Source: Salticus scenicus (lineage: Eukaryota; Arthropoda; Arachnida; Araneae; Salticidae). Taken from it: 64,000 bases of DNA. Position 1 is the first letter of the stretch; each line of letters opens with the position of its first letter. This document shows, in pieces, positions 1 through 10,735 of this stretch. The position numbers and the translations under genes are program-made. The notes beneath the pieces were generated by a model. The model was not told the DNA's origin. It did no database searches and worked only from the letters and a program-made list of their open reading frames with translations. The DNA lies in NCBI GenBank assembly GCA_963930645.1, contig OZ005652.1:264261356-264325355 (forward strand), in the 5' to 3' direction.

Positions 1-24
1 AATAAATAAAACTAAAAGTCCTCT

Positions 25-910
25 GTACTAAACTAAATTCTGCTTTTGCCAGGACTTCATCAAAATCGTTTTTTTTTTTTTTTTTTTTTTTTTTTTCTTT
101 TTAGTACGGAGGACTATTAGTCTCAATCTAAGGATAAAACGTTGTCGCCAGTTTTACGATGGTTGGATATTTATCGGAAATATAACTGAATAATTTGAAA
201 ACGATGATATAATTTGAAAAAAAAAAAAAAATAAATAAAAAATAAAAGAAAATAAAAAATAAAAAATATATATAGTTTCCGTACTAAACTAAACTTTGCT
301 TTTGCCAGAATTTCATCAAAAAAAATTTTTTTTTTTTTTTTAACGGTCTCTATTAGTCTCAATCTACGGATAAAACGTTGTAGCCAGTTTTACGATGGTT
401 GGACATTTATCGGAAATATAATTGAATAATTCTGTGCCGATAAGTATAAAGGATTTAAGTCCATATTCTTGATTTTTCAGGAGACGAAAAATAGAGGCTA
501 ACTAAAAACTAATCAGAAAAATCGATTAGGAAAAAGGGATTATGTTGATTTATACCCTTTATACCATTCAGTAATTGTCAGCCTTCATTTAATAAAGGGA
601 AAAAATTGAATTAAATACTTTATACCAATGATTAATGGTCAATTTCTGACTTGAATCTTTTTTTACCAATTGATTTTCTCAAAGACTAAATGACATGGAT
701 TTAAATCCTTTATACTAATCGATAGAGAATGTTTTTTCTGAGTCTGACTATGTACTTAACTCAAAATCGACATTTTTGGACTTAAATCCTTTATACTTAT
801 CAGTACAGAATTTGAAAGCGATGTTATAATTTGGAATATATATATATATATAAATTGTCTTCCGTACTAACCTAAATTCTGATTTTTCCAGAATTTCATC
901 ATCTTTTTTT
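25..910. repeat. Diverged repeat, three partial copies
   Basis: A unit containing 'taaactaaa.tctgcttttgcc', a long T run, 'tattagtctcaatct' and 'ccagttttacgatggttgga' occurs at about 25-190 and 283-430. A third, shortened copy lies at about 825-910. Between them (440-800) a short motif of the form AAATCCTTTATACTAAT recurs about every 82-86 bases at 616, 703 and 785, with a reverse copy near 443. No coding potential is visible. Confidence 0.7.
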
Positions 911-959
911 TTTTTTTTTTCTTTTTTTAAGAAAAAGAAAAGAAAAGAAAATTAATAAT

Positions 960-1334
960 AATCAGTATCGAAACGGACAGTATCGAAAAAGTTGAAGAAG
1001 CCCTTTTTTAGACAAAAATACACAATTTATTTTAATTTTTAATTGTTACCGAAAAAGTTTACGAGTTGGTTTTAATTTTTTTTCGAAATGAAAAGAAATT
1101 CACACGTAAATATTAAAATTGATACAAAACTTTGTGAAAAATTAAACTTGCAGGGTAAAATTAACGCCATTATAGCTCTAGGGGTATATATATATATTTT
1201 TTTTTCCAGGAATTTGTTTGTATATTTATTTTATTTATTTATTTGAAAAAAAAAGAAAAAGAAAAGAAATTTAATAATAATCAGTATCGAAACGGACAGT
1301 ATCGAAAAAGTGTAAGAAGCCCTTTCTTATACAA
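960..1334. repeat. Dispersed AT-rich repeat (Helitron-associated sequence)
   Basis: The block 'cagtatcgaaacggacagta' followed by 'gaagccctttt' appears at 965-1005 and again at 1285-1325. The segment from about 1020 ('ttaattgttaccgaaaaagt') recurs at 2455-2560 and resembles the 'taattgttgccaaaaaaa' pieces at 17660, 17775, 18325 and 24060, which lie next to Helitron ends. The copy at 1285-1340 is broken by the TIR element that starts at 1341. Confidence 0.6.
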
Positions 1335-1340
1335 AAATAC

Positions 1341-2431
1341 CAGGAGTGGATCAAGACAGCACATTTGCTCCTTTGAAATAGACATCTAAATTTTTAATTG
1401 TTGTCTTTAAATTTTTCAACCATAAAATAAAATATGCTTTCACGTGAAAAAAAAAAAAAAAATAAATAAATAAAATATCAAATTTGTTCATGTATGTACT
1501 TACGGATAATACGTAAGTATCGTAATTTCGTGCACTTTTGCGATTCAAACACATCAAGGTAGGGGTATCAATTCTTTTTTTTCTTTTTTTTTTTTGGGGG
1601 GGGGGGGGGGAGAGAGAGTTGTGTGCGCGATAGTGATTTCAGCGAAAAAAAGTTACATGCGTTCTCAGATTCATGCACAGCGAGGTTGGGGTGTCCAGTG
1701 ATGATTTTTTTTTTTTGGTTTTCATGTGAGCGAAGCGAACATACGTGCGTGATAGTGATGGCTTCGAAAACGAGTTACATGCGCTCTCAGATTCATGCAC
1801 AGCGGGGTTGGGGTGTCCAGTGATGTTTTTTTTTTGGTTTTCATGTGAGCGAAGCGATAGTGATGGCTTCGAAAACGAGTTACATGCGTTCTCAGATTCA
1901 TGCACAGCGAGGTTGGGGTGTCCAGTGATGTTTTTTTTTTTTTTTTTTTTTTTTTTGTAAGCGAAGGGAACATACGTGCGTGATAGTGATGGCTTCGAAA
2001 ACGAGTTACATGCGCTCTAAGATTCATGCACAGCGAGGTAGGGGGTGTCCAGTGATATATATTAAATATATATGTATATATATTTATGTGCGCGAAGCAT
2101 ATATACGTGCATGATACAACACAAGTTTACGTGTTTTCCAATTACATCTTTTGTTTTCTATTTCCTTACTTTTAGTGGAAGGGTCTAAATTCATAACGGG
2201 GATTTCAGGTAGCAGGAGGCTTTCTTACAAAAGAAAATATCTAATCAGCATTTTAAAGAATTTGAATGTCAAAAGAAAATATTAATATTTTACTTTTTTA
2301 TTTTATTTATTTTACTTTTTTCAAGTGAAAGCATATTTTATATTATGGTTGAAAAAATTAAAATAAAGGCAACAATTAAAAATTTAGATGTCTATTTCAA
2401 AGGAGCAAATGTGCTGTCTCGATCCATTCCT
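1341..2431. mobile_element. Non-autonomous TIR transposon (hAT-like) with about 100-bp inverted ends
   Basis: The first ~105 bases (from CAGGAGTGGATC, through 'agcacatttgctcctttgaa' to 'atgctttcacgtgaaa') reappear as the reverse complement at about 2322-2431. Both ends are flanked by the direct repeat AAAATAC (1334-1340 and 2432-2438). The related repeat at 993-1040 runs through 'aaaatacacaatttatttt' without the element and serves as a paralogous empty site. Start CAGG and a 7-8-bp duplication suggest the hAT superfamily. No transposase reading frame is present. The interior is mostly a minisatellite. Confidence 0.75.
1626..2095. repeat. Minisatellite, about 115-120-bp unit, four copies
   Basis: Four consecutive units share 'tgatagtgatggcttcgaaa', 'acgagttacatgcg', 'cagattcatgcacagcg', 'ggttggggtgtccagtgatg', a T run of variable length and 'gtgagcgaagcgaacatac'. 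Short open frames here on both strands are repeat shadows. The array lies entirely within the TIR transposon at 1341-2431. Confidence 0.85.
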
Positions 2432-2438
2432 AAAATAC

Positions 2439-3216
2439 CTCGCTGAAAAATACATAATTTATTTTAATTTTTAATTGTTGCCAAAAAAGTTTCCGAGTTG
2501 GTTTTAAATTTTTTTGCAATGAAAGCTCGCAGGGTAAAATTGACGTCATTACAGCTCTAAAGGTATTATTATTTTTATTATTATTTATTATTAGTGCTGA
2601 ACTATTTCTACATTTCGGCAATCAGCCGAAAAAATATCGCATTTTGTCAATAAACGATAAAAAATAAAATAAAAAATAAACACATATTTTATTATTTGGC
2701 TATAAAAACTTGAATTTCTTTTGCGTCTGTCTAGTACAAATTAATGTTTGAAAACTGATCTTTCTTAAAAATCGGCGATATCAAAATGGAATCTGTACAA
2801 AAAATGAACAATTTTAAAAAGATTTTTTTTTTAATTATTATTATTATTATTGTTGTTGTTTTTTTATTTATTTATTCAAAGGATAAAATTATTATTAATT
2901 ATTATTATTTTTTTATTCTTGAAAGTTTATTTAATTATAGTGACCACACACAACACAAGCAAAGCGGATTAGGACTGCTAGTAAATAAGTAAATAAATAA
3001 ATAACATACCTAGATAACATACCTATAAAAAACTGACTTTTGTTAACTTTTCATATCATTTCTAACTATATATATATATATATATATTGTAAATTAAATC
3101 ACGAGATTCGCGTTTACTAATAAAAATTAGACATTCTCACAGCCATCGCTTAAAAATCTTAAAAATAATCTTTCATTTTATTTTTAAACCTCGGTTTTCT
3201 TATAAAACACCATTTG
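2439..3216. other. AT-rich upstream region with a Helitron-like 3' end
   Basis: Positions 2443-2560 resume the dispersed repeat interrupted at 1340. The rest is ATT/TTA-rich low complexity plus (TA)n at 3068-3086. At 2935-2981 'ttatagtgacca...ctgctag' followed by T matches the 3' ends at 19885-19918 and 20580-20619, so a Helitron-type terminus ending CTAG at 2978-2981 is likely. No promoter could be assigned with confidence for the gene starting at 3244. Confidence 0.5.
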
Positions 3217-3243
3217 TGACGAATTGAAGATTATTTTGTATAT

Positions 3244-3575
3244 ATGGATCGTAAAATTCGAACGGCATTACTTCTAGGTGTATTTACAGAAGTAACAAAA
3301 TCTTCAAATAATCGTTTCACTTTTACAAAAAATACGAAAATTTTTGACCAGAATTTAAAAGGGGCTTTAAAAAATCAATTGATTTCACATGCACCTTTTC
3401 AAGAAGGTAGTAAAATTAAACTGATTCATTTTAATGATCCGACTACATACCACTTTGTTCAAAATTATGATCAAGTAGCAGTCATGGACCTCGGTCCATT
3501 AGACGTTTCTAAAGGTTTGGAACATTCAAACGTCCAAATTGACAACATTATTGAGGGTGTTGTATCTTCCATCAG
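3244..3575 (+). CDS. M17 leucyl aminopeptidase-like protein, exon 1 (N-terminal domain)
   Basis: First coding exon of a three-exon gene joining 3244-3575, 38111-38874 and 39763-40157 (496 residues, close to the roughly 490-520 of animal cytosol aminopeptidases). This exon gives residues 1-110 plus two bases of codon 111. The pattern is the family's regulatory N-terminal domain: TALLLGVF near the start, NFD-like 'IFDQNLKGAL', then 'VAVMDLGP' where enzymes have VVLVGLG, and a helix (NIIEGVVSSIR) matching the ENIR..VA.G segment. The start is the first ATG after an in-frame TGA at 3217-3219; no mitochondrial leader is obvious. The donor GTTTGT is at 3576, phase 2, and pairs exactly with the acceptor at 38110. 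A non-coding 5' exon upstream cannot be excluded. Confidence 0.88.
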
Positions 3576-3915
3576 GTTTGTATTTTTAATTTTCTCGGTA
3601 CAACTTTAACATAGGTCCTGTTTGACAACTTTTGAATTTTCAAAGCTATGAAGCGGTTTTGATATCGTTCGTCCTTGGCGAAAAAAAAAAAAAAATATCG
3701 CCAAGTTATCAAGCGAACATGTTTAATTCCTTTCAAAGATCATGACTATTTTAATAACTATATTAAGAGAAAAATGAATTATATGAATCAGTATTTCGTA
3801 CAATATATATTACAAAACATACATCTGACCTATATGTTTTCGTATTCAGTTTTTGATCGCCAAATACAAAAATCGCCGGGGACAACTGATGTCAAATCTA
3901 TGCGGAAGAGAATTG

Positions 3916-4178
3916 GAACAACTTCAGTATACACCCACAACGATATTTGGCGATATTTTGTTGGCGATTATGGCTAAATCATAAATCTAAAAATCATAAA
4001 TCAAATGATAAATGATAAAATCATAATCTAAATCATAAATCATAAATCATAAAACATAAAATCACAAATCTAAAATAAGCAGCATATCGCAAACAGTCCA
4101 GAACGACATCGTTATCGTTCAATTCGGCGCCAAAGAAAAATCGCCAAATATCGTTGTGGGTGTATATCGAAGTTGTAC
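3916..4178. mobile_element. MITE with about 45-bp TIRs (TTGGCGAT family)
   Basis: The left end 'acttcagtatacacccacaa' then 'cgatatttggcgat' is mirrored by the right end 'atcgccaaatatcg' then 'ttgtgggtgtatatcgaagt'. The interior has many short ATAAATC/ATGATTT repeats and the sequence GAACGACATCGTTATCGTTC. The same interior and end motif occur in reverse at 13384-13622 and in the larger arms at 4480 and 15568. Confidence 0.75.
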
Positions 4179-4479
4179 TACAGAATTTGGCATCGACTAT
4201 TTTTAGTACAATTTTTTATTTGAAAAAATAAATAAAATAAATAAGAAAAAAAATTTGGTGAAGTTGAAAATTATGGCAGTACTTGGAGAACCGTTTTAGA
4301 TATCGTCAACTTGGCGCGAATCTGTCTTATTTCCGAGTTTTATAACTTTTTGGGAGACACTATGAAATAACGCAATATTCAAGATCGCGTATAGATACAA
4401 GCAATACAAAATACCCGCTAAAAAAATCAGTTTAAAAACACAAAATCATAACAATGCACTTTTAAAGAAAATGGTACAA

Positions 4480-4826
4480 GTATAGAGTTGGCCCATAACT
4501 GGATTTGGCGATTTTTCTTTGCCGCCGTTTTGAATGATAACGAGGACGTTCTGGATTCTTTGCAATATGATATGGCAACCTTATTGCTGTTTATTTTTTA
4601 TGGCCATAGCAACCAGCGTTCTTTTTATTTTTTATTTCCATGGCAATCAGCATTGCAATTAGTTAGATAACTTTAATTATTCTATTCTATTTCATCTGGT
4701 GAATTACACGGTTGAATTTTTACTTTTCGTATTAATTTATTTTGTTTAGATAGGTCTATTTGTGAAAAAGAAGGTGAATATAATTGCATTTTTTTGAGTG
4801 AATTGTTTAGAGATAGAAATGTATTT
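4480..4826 (+). mobile_element. Left arm of a TIR element, interrupted at 4827
   Basis: It starts 'gtatagagttggcccataac' and 'tggatttggcgatttttctt'. The reverse complement of 13930-13977 begins the same way ('gtatagtgttgatccacaag', 'tatttggcgatttttctttg'), so the two make a pair of element ends. The arm is paralogous to 15568-15870 over 'gataacgatgtcgttctgga', 'gatatggcaacc' and 'gagtgaattgtttagaga'. A second element has inserted at 4827 and the right half resumes at 13164. Confidence 0.7.
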
Positions 4827-4870
4827 AGGGGTACATACAAACGGAACGCTTGCAAATGAACCGCTTGCAA

Positions 4871-5906
4871 CTTCGATGACGTAAATTTTGCAAGTGGTTT
4901 CCAAATAGTCATACATTTGGAACGCTTGCAGGCGGTGACGTCAGCTTGCAAGAATTATCGATTGCGATGAATGATAAACCAATAGGAAACAAGAATACAC
5001 GAATCGAACAATATTCGACGGAAAATTCGAAAAATTCAGTGGGTTTTTGTTTTTGTTTATTTGTGACTTTGAGGATCGCAATAATTTTTTAGACATTACT
5101 ATTTTATACATCAGTGTATAACTTATAACCATTTTAAATGTGGATAATAGTGTATAAATAACAGAATAATTTATTTAAATTTCAGAAATACTCTGATATA
5201 CTACTAACAGACCATGATACAACTTTGTATTAAACATTTTCATATTTTTCCTCTGATTATTCAAAAGGATTAGATATAAATATTTTTTTCTAAAAACTAT
5301 TTTTTAATACTGGTGGGATAATCTTGTGCACTGTCCTTTTTTGTCATAAGGCCATGTATTAGCTTATCCTTCTATGTAAATATTACTAAGGAAAATAGTC
5401 TAATTCTGTGATTAAATATTTTTTAGTCCTGAATTTTCTAAATTTCATTGTTAAGTAAACACATGGGCTATGGTTGTTCAGAGAATTACTTACTCTAGTC
5501 GGAGTTCATCTTACAGTCCATCAGGTAAGTTTGATTAAAATTATTATTTATTTGTTTATAATGTTCAATATGTATTTTTCAATACTTATAATGAAAATTA
5601 TTAAAATCATATTCATTATGAATGCAACTTCAATATTTGCACTGAAGGGCAATCCAATGCATAGTATTATGTAAAAAGCGCTATAAGGATATCCCATCAG
5701 CTTATTGCCTTTATTTTATACATACATAAAATTTCAGGAAGGGCTGCAGTCCACCAGTCTCCTCCCCCCCCCCCTCCGGACACGCCACCGTTGCAGTGGT
5801 TAATATTCAGATGTATGCTCTTTTCACGAGCATTATAATAAAAAATAAATAATTACAAAATAGAAAGAACTTTTTATATAGCATGTTTTTAAATTTTCTG
5901 TTGAAT
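4871..5906. other. AT-rich interior of the 8.3-kb insertion
   Basis: Left subterminal repeats extend to about 4950. Beyond that the DNA is AT-rich with no domain-bearing frame. A C-rich run lies at about 5760-5777, followed by 'ccggacacgccaccgttgca'. Short frames of 60-90 codons here show no recognisable protein. Confidence 0.5.
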
Positions 5907-6735
5907 CATATAAACTCCACCGAAAGCAGCGGGGACCCGAAACAATTGGCTAAAACTATTTAAAAAATGCATCATCATCGTGTTCTGAGCCATTCTAAAA
6001 GTTTCAAATGCCTAGCTAGTCGGGAAGTTATATGATTGTTAAATCATATAAACGCTACCGAAGGCAGCGGGGACACGAAACAATTGGCTAAAAGTATTTA
6101 ACACGTTCATGCTGGCACATTTTGTTTACATAGACTACTCAAAAGTATCCGAGCACTAGCCAATAATTCCTATATATAAAAAAGTACACTTAAAACTGTT
6201 TTGTTCAATAAATACTTGTCGAATTTTGTTCTCAGACTGACTAAGAACATGACTTGACAGGGATTTATTTAACAAAGCAATATTAAGTGTACTTTTTTTG
6301 GCAGGCATTATTGCTAGTGCTCAGATATTTTTCTGTTGACTGTAGCTGTCACACGCCGGTGTAAACGTGTTAAAAAATGTCATTGTTTTATAAGTTATTC
6401 TTAAAGATTCAAATATCTAGCTAATCGAGAAATTATATGATTGTTAAATCATATAAATGCTACCGAAGGCAGCAGGGACCCAAAACAATTGGCTCAAAGT
6501 ATTAATAAAATGCATTGTCTTTGTGTTCTGAGCTATTCTAACAGTATCAAATGTCTAGCTAGTCAGAAAGTTAGTTAAATAAATTTTCTGTTGAATCATA
6601 TAAACACTAATGAAGACAGCGGGGAGCCAAAACAATTGGCTAAAAGTATTAAAAAAATGCATTGTCATCGTTTTCTGAGCTATTCTAAAAGTTTCAAATA
6701 TCTAGCTAATCGGGAAGTTAGTTAAAAATCGATTG
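5907..6735 (+). repeat. Four-copy repeat with GCTACCGAAGGCAGCGGGGA core
   Basis: Units begin near 5907, 6041, 6446 and 6592 with 'aatcatataaa', then 'accgaaggcagcggggaccc', 'aaacaattggctaaaagtat', 'tgcattgtcatcgtgttctg' and 'ctagctagtcgggaagtta'. Copy 2 is split by a piggyBac-type MITE. The same core appears at 20487-20515 beside a Helitron 3' end, and a minus copy lies at 23859-23965, so this is probably internal Helitron sequence. Confidence 0.75.
6103..6369. mobile_element. piggyBac-type MITE with TTAA target sites
   Basis: About 100-bp inverted ends: 'cacgttcatgctggcac...' on the left, 'gtgacacgccgg...aaacgtg'-type sequence on the right, sharing 'gagcactag' and 'aagtacactta'. TTAA flanks both ends (6099-6102, 6370-6373). 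Neighbouring repeat copies read 'ctatttaaaaaatgcat' at the same point without the element, which confirms the insertion boundary. Confidence 0.8.
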
Positions 6736-7170
6736 CAAGATTTGTACTGGATAAACAAAAAAAAACAAGCAAACAAGAATAAGAGTTAATAAAAACATGG
6801 TAAAAAAGAAAAGAAAAAATTACTGAATATCACTAATTCGTTGTGTATGAATATCTGTACTGCATCAATTACTGTCATACGCAATTTACTTTTCTAAATA
6901 ATTTCAATTATTTAAAACACTAGGGGGCTCTGCCCCCTGCTCTCTCCGCTCACCAACCCTAACTCACCACCTTATTAACACATGCAGAGCTCTGCCCTCC
7001 TATTCGCTGCTTTCTTTCACTGAAAAGGAATATTAATAGTGCATATTACAAGACAAAATCAGAAAATTATTATGGAAATCTCATAATAGAAAAAAATTCA
7101 TAATATCTAGACCATTTTGCATTACAGCTTTAGTATATAACCCTTTTTATTTCTTTTTTACAACCTTAGA
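6736..7170. other. AT-rich stretch, no gene seen
   Basis: No convincing coding frame. A short G/C hairpin, GGGGGCTCTGCCCCC, lies at 6924-6938, followed by a C-rich tract. Confidence 0.5.
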
Positions 7171-7173
7171 TCC

Positions 7174-7487
7174 AGACCGCGGTACCCCAGTTGGTAGAGC
7201 GCCGAGTTCGTAATTGGAAGATTACGTGTTCGGTTCTCGAGTTGGCCAAACACCGTCGTGTACAATAATGGTGGCTGGTGCACATAAAATATGTCGTGGC
7301 CGCAATATCCTCCATGTTCACATCAAATTTATACCTCTGGGGGCCAAAATTTATACCCGCGGGGGAGCTATCCCCTTCTTGAAGGACCAAAACTGTGGTG
7401 GCACGTCTCAGGAACATCTGTAGGGGTGCGTCCCAGACCGTCGCCAATTATTCATAGCGCAGTAATGCTGCGACGTCAAACACAACC
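7174..7487 (+). mobile_element. tRNA-derived SINE copy 1
   Basis: The head 'gcggtaccccagttggtaga' 'gcgccg' has the layout of a tRNA D-arm/A box, and 'gtgttcggttctcgag' about 45 bases later fits a B box. The body holds 'gtggctggtgcacataa', 'cctccatgtt', 'atacctctgg', 'gtggcacgtctc.ggaacatc' and 'ccagaccgtcgccaatta'. It is shared with 7588-7905 and, in the tail, with 54020-54118. Short open frames here on both strands are not genes. Confidence 0.8.
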
Positions 7488-7587
7488 TACCTAATTATTT
7501 ACCTAACCATGTATCATATTTTAACTTTCTAAAAGTAGCGAAAAAAAGTTGATATTTATTTTCTTTCTTTTTTACATCCATGGTTTC

Positions 7588-7905
7588 GGACTGCGGTACC
7601 CTAGTCGGTAAAGCGCCATGCACGTAATTGGAAGATTGCCTATTCGATATTTGAGCTGGCCAAAGATCGTTGTATACGTGGCTGGTGCACATAATCTGTC
7701 GTGGCCTCAAAGTCCTCCATGTTTCCATTCACACTATACCTCTGGTGATCACCAAAGCGGGAGGAGGGGGGGGGGGAGATCCCCTCAGTGAAGGATCAAA
7801 ATTGTGATGGCATGTCTCCGGAACATCTCTAGGGGTGTGTCTCAGACCGTCGCCAATTACCCATAGCGCAGTACTGGTGTGATGTTAAATCCAACGTACC
7901 TACGT
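7588..7905 (+). mobile_element. tRNA-derived SINE copy 2
   Basis: This is a diverged second copy, reading 'gcggtaccctagtcggtaaa' then 'gcgcc', with the same body motifs. It contains a G-run expansion near 7763-7780. Similarity to copy 1 extends past both ends ('ttatttctt...ttttttaca' before, 'catgtatcatatttta' after), so the two may be a tandem duplication of about 410 bp that includes the SINE, rather than two independent insertions. Confidence 0.75.
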
Positions 7906-7949
7906 ACAATCATGTATCATATTTTAATATTTTCGTGTAAAATGACTTC

Positions 7950-8542
7950 ATGACAGAAGAACAACGTCACTGAGAGAAACTTTTCTCAAGATGGCAAACA
8001 GAGTACCTTCATAAACTTGTCGTTTTTAGTTAATAACTACTTTAATTAAAATGATAGAAATTTCTAAGCAGCTAAAATGTCTTCCCTAGAGTATTCGGAA
8101 CTCATTGATACCTCTCATGACGCAAAAGACCCTGCCCTCCGCTAGAAGAAGCTGTCGCAGACAAAAAAATTTGACGCCAGTGACAGTAACATTTTTTTAA
8201 TATATAGAGATAAATAAAATAACTCAAAAAATAATTTTTAAATCTGAAAAATGCATTTAAAAAAAAAGCATCATTCAGCTGGGCTGCCAAGCAAAAAAAA
8301 ACATTAAGAAAGTTCCGATACATGTAAACGACGTTCCAATGCAAAAAAGTTACTAGTAAAAAATGTCAAGACACTTTTATCACACATAACTGTCATGAAT
8401 TACCAATGGGTGCCTTATATTACAGTAAAGCTTAGTCAAATGAAGGTCTAATTTTGTGATTAAATATTAATTGAATATTTCAATAAAATTTTATAAATTT
8501 AGAATTTTTGGTTAATTTAATAAACATTTTTATATTAAATAT
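7950..8542. other. AT-rich stretch, no gene seen
   Basis: I see no repeat boundary, RNA gene or convincing reading frame here. The 80-codon minus-strand frame at 8102-8344 has no recognisable domain. Confidence 0.5.
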
Positions 8543-8782
8543 AAAAAAATAACACTACAGAACTGACATTTAAAAGTAATAAGTATAAAAAATGAATAAA
8601 CACCATAAAATGCAAGAACTTTCAACAAATGTTTCAGGCTGAAAGTAAGCACAGCCTTCGCCTGAGAAAGGGTCGTGTTTTCTTTTGACTCAAAAGAATT
8701 TTCGAGAGTTCTTGCATTTTATGGTGTTAATTCAAAGTTTCATACTTTATTTTTTACGTCACTTCTATAGTGCTTTTTTATA
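8543..8782. mobile_element. MITE with about 80-bp TIRs
   Basis: The inverted arms share 'aacaccataaaatgcaagaa' at 8599-8618 with its reverse complement at 8712-8731. Similarity continues outward to 'aaaaataacactacagaact' on the left and 'agtgcttttttat' on the right. The loop contains 'cagccttcgcctgagaaagg'. A single arm of the same family lies at about 34313-34405. Confidence 0.75.
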
Positions 8783-10443
8783 ATCTTTGTTTCTTCTTGC
8801 ACCAAGTAAGTAATTTTGTGAAAGTTTGTTTTCTTTTTATTGTTTCCTTTGTTAAATCCCCCCCCCCTTTTTTTTTCTTCTCATTTTTTGTCTTTCATTT
8901 CAAATTTTTATTTTACATTTTTTTTAATTGTTTAACCCTGCCTTTTTTTTTTATGTGTGTGAAGTGCCCCAACCTGCATGCAAAGCACAACATTTGTCTC
9001 ACAATTTATCCACGTGAGAGGCATTTGTGTCAATTTTTTAATGTAAGCTTTGTTATTTGTAAGTTGATTTTTCTCAAATGCTGCATTTTTGTGTCATTTT
9101 TCAAACCCCGGCACAAGATACTGTTATTTAAAAAACTTATATGTTTATTAAGAAGACTAACAGTTAATAATTTTCTTCGCTGTGAATTCAGCATAACACT
9201 ACTATTTAGGTATAGTAATATTTTCTAAAAATTTTCTACATTGAAGTAAACCACTGTTTCTGAATAGTAATTTTTTATAATTTTCATAATTTAAAATAAA
9301 TAAATAAAAATTACTAAGTATAAATGGTACTATTCAAAAAGTAAAAAAAAAAAAAAAATTCTAGTTTGAAACAACCACACGACTTCCTTTACCCACTATT
9401 ACATGTACTTTTGGGAAATAATATAAACAAAAGACATAAAACTGACCTAATAAAATAGACATCTGAAAATTTTCCAGTACGAGAAAGCTGATACTCATAC
9501 ATATGCATATAAAACAGAATTTACATAGCGAGTTAAAAAAATAAGAGAAAAAAAAATCAGTTTAAACTTTTTTTATTTTTGAAACACTAATTTTAAGATC
9601 TAAAACTGACCTACCTAATCAGTATAACTGTTAATTTTCCTGTAATAACTATGTAATACATGAGAAAGGATATCTAATGGGTTTATGCAACAATTTTCAA
9701 GAAAGTCATTAGAATCGCTTTTCAGATACTGACTTTTACCAGAACTTGGCGTACTCAATTGCTAACACAAAAATAACAATTACATACAAAAGGATATTTA
9801 AAAGGAGATTAATATGAGAAGTTTGAAAAAAATCCGTACAGCTGTTTTTAAAGGAATGCACTTGTGAGACCTGAAATTGAGATATTTATACAGGACACCT
9901 ATCAATTTTCCTGAACTGACCAACTTATTCATATTAAAGAACATCTAATCAAGTGTATATACAGCAGCTTTGAATAAAATCGTTAAAACCATTTTTGAAA
10001 TATGGACTTACAGCCCCACTCCTGGTTCCTGATAGTCGAATTTTCCTCAAAAGTTGGAAAAATCATCTATAAACCCAGCGTGTCTCAATTCTGAAGTTTC
10101 ATAGTTCCATCTATCAGTTTTGGAGAAATGATAGTCAGAAGATTCCACACACACATACTGACCAATTGCTAAAAACATGTAAATCAGGTGAAAACTCAAT
10201 ATTGAATTTTTGAACTGAACACAATACTTCCATTACTTACACAGTAATGGGTAGTAGTAGTAAAATATAAGATAATGACACCTGAATATAAGAGTAATCA
10301 GCTAGCTACATAGTTACTATTTAGCTTGAAGAATATTCAATATTTGACCAAATAGTTAGTGGTGATAAAATAGCATAATAATAATAATTAAAATAATAAA
10401 TTACTTATATAACCAGACTTGACTTGAATACAAAGATTTACAC
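8783..10443. other. AT-rich DNA, no gene seen
   Basis: The 152-codon frame at 8770-9228 is T/C-rich and phenylalanine-biased, which is what low-complexity DNA gives; I do not call it a gene. Phrases such as 'taaaactgacct' recur at 9440 and 9600 and hint at old diverged repeats. Confidence 0.45.
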
Positions 10444-10661
10444 AATGTTGAAAACACCAATGTAAAAAATGCTAAAACCAAACTGCAATTTCAGTAGCAA
10501 GCATTAAGTATATCGTTATCTGTGCAGAATGCATTAAGCATACCATCCATCAGTTTACAAATTCTCAATCAGGTTTGACATTCATGATGGTAGGTACGCT
10601 TAATGTTACAGAAACTGCAGTTTGGTTTTAACATTTTTTTACATTGGCGTTTTTAACATTA
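10444..10661. mobile_element. MITE with about 55-bp TIRs
   Basis: The left arm 'aatgttgaaaacaccaatgt' plus 'gctaaaaccaaactgcaatt' is the reverse complement of the right arm 'aactgcagtttggttttaac' plus 'acattggcgtttttaacatt'. No coding capacity. Confidence 0.7.
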
Positions 10662-10735
10662 TATAAATATTTATTGTAAATTGTTTATCATTCTTGATAA
10701 TAAAAAAGTTAATCCATGAAATAAACGATACTTTT

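Noticed and set aside
1639..2027. Overlapping 66-101-codon frames on both strands
   Set aside because: They run through the 120-bp minisatellite and repeat with it.
7166..7494. Frames of 67-93 codons on both strands
   Set aside because: They lie over the SINE body, where stops are rare because of local G+C.
8770..9228. 152-codon open frame
   Set aside because: Almost entirely F/C/L from T-rich DNA, no domain and no splice context; best explained by composition.
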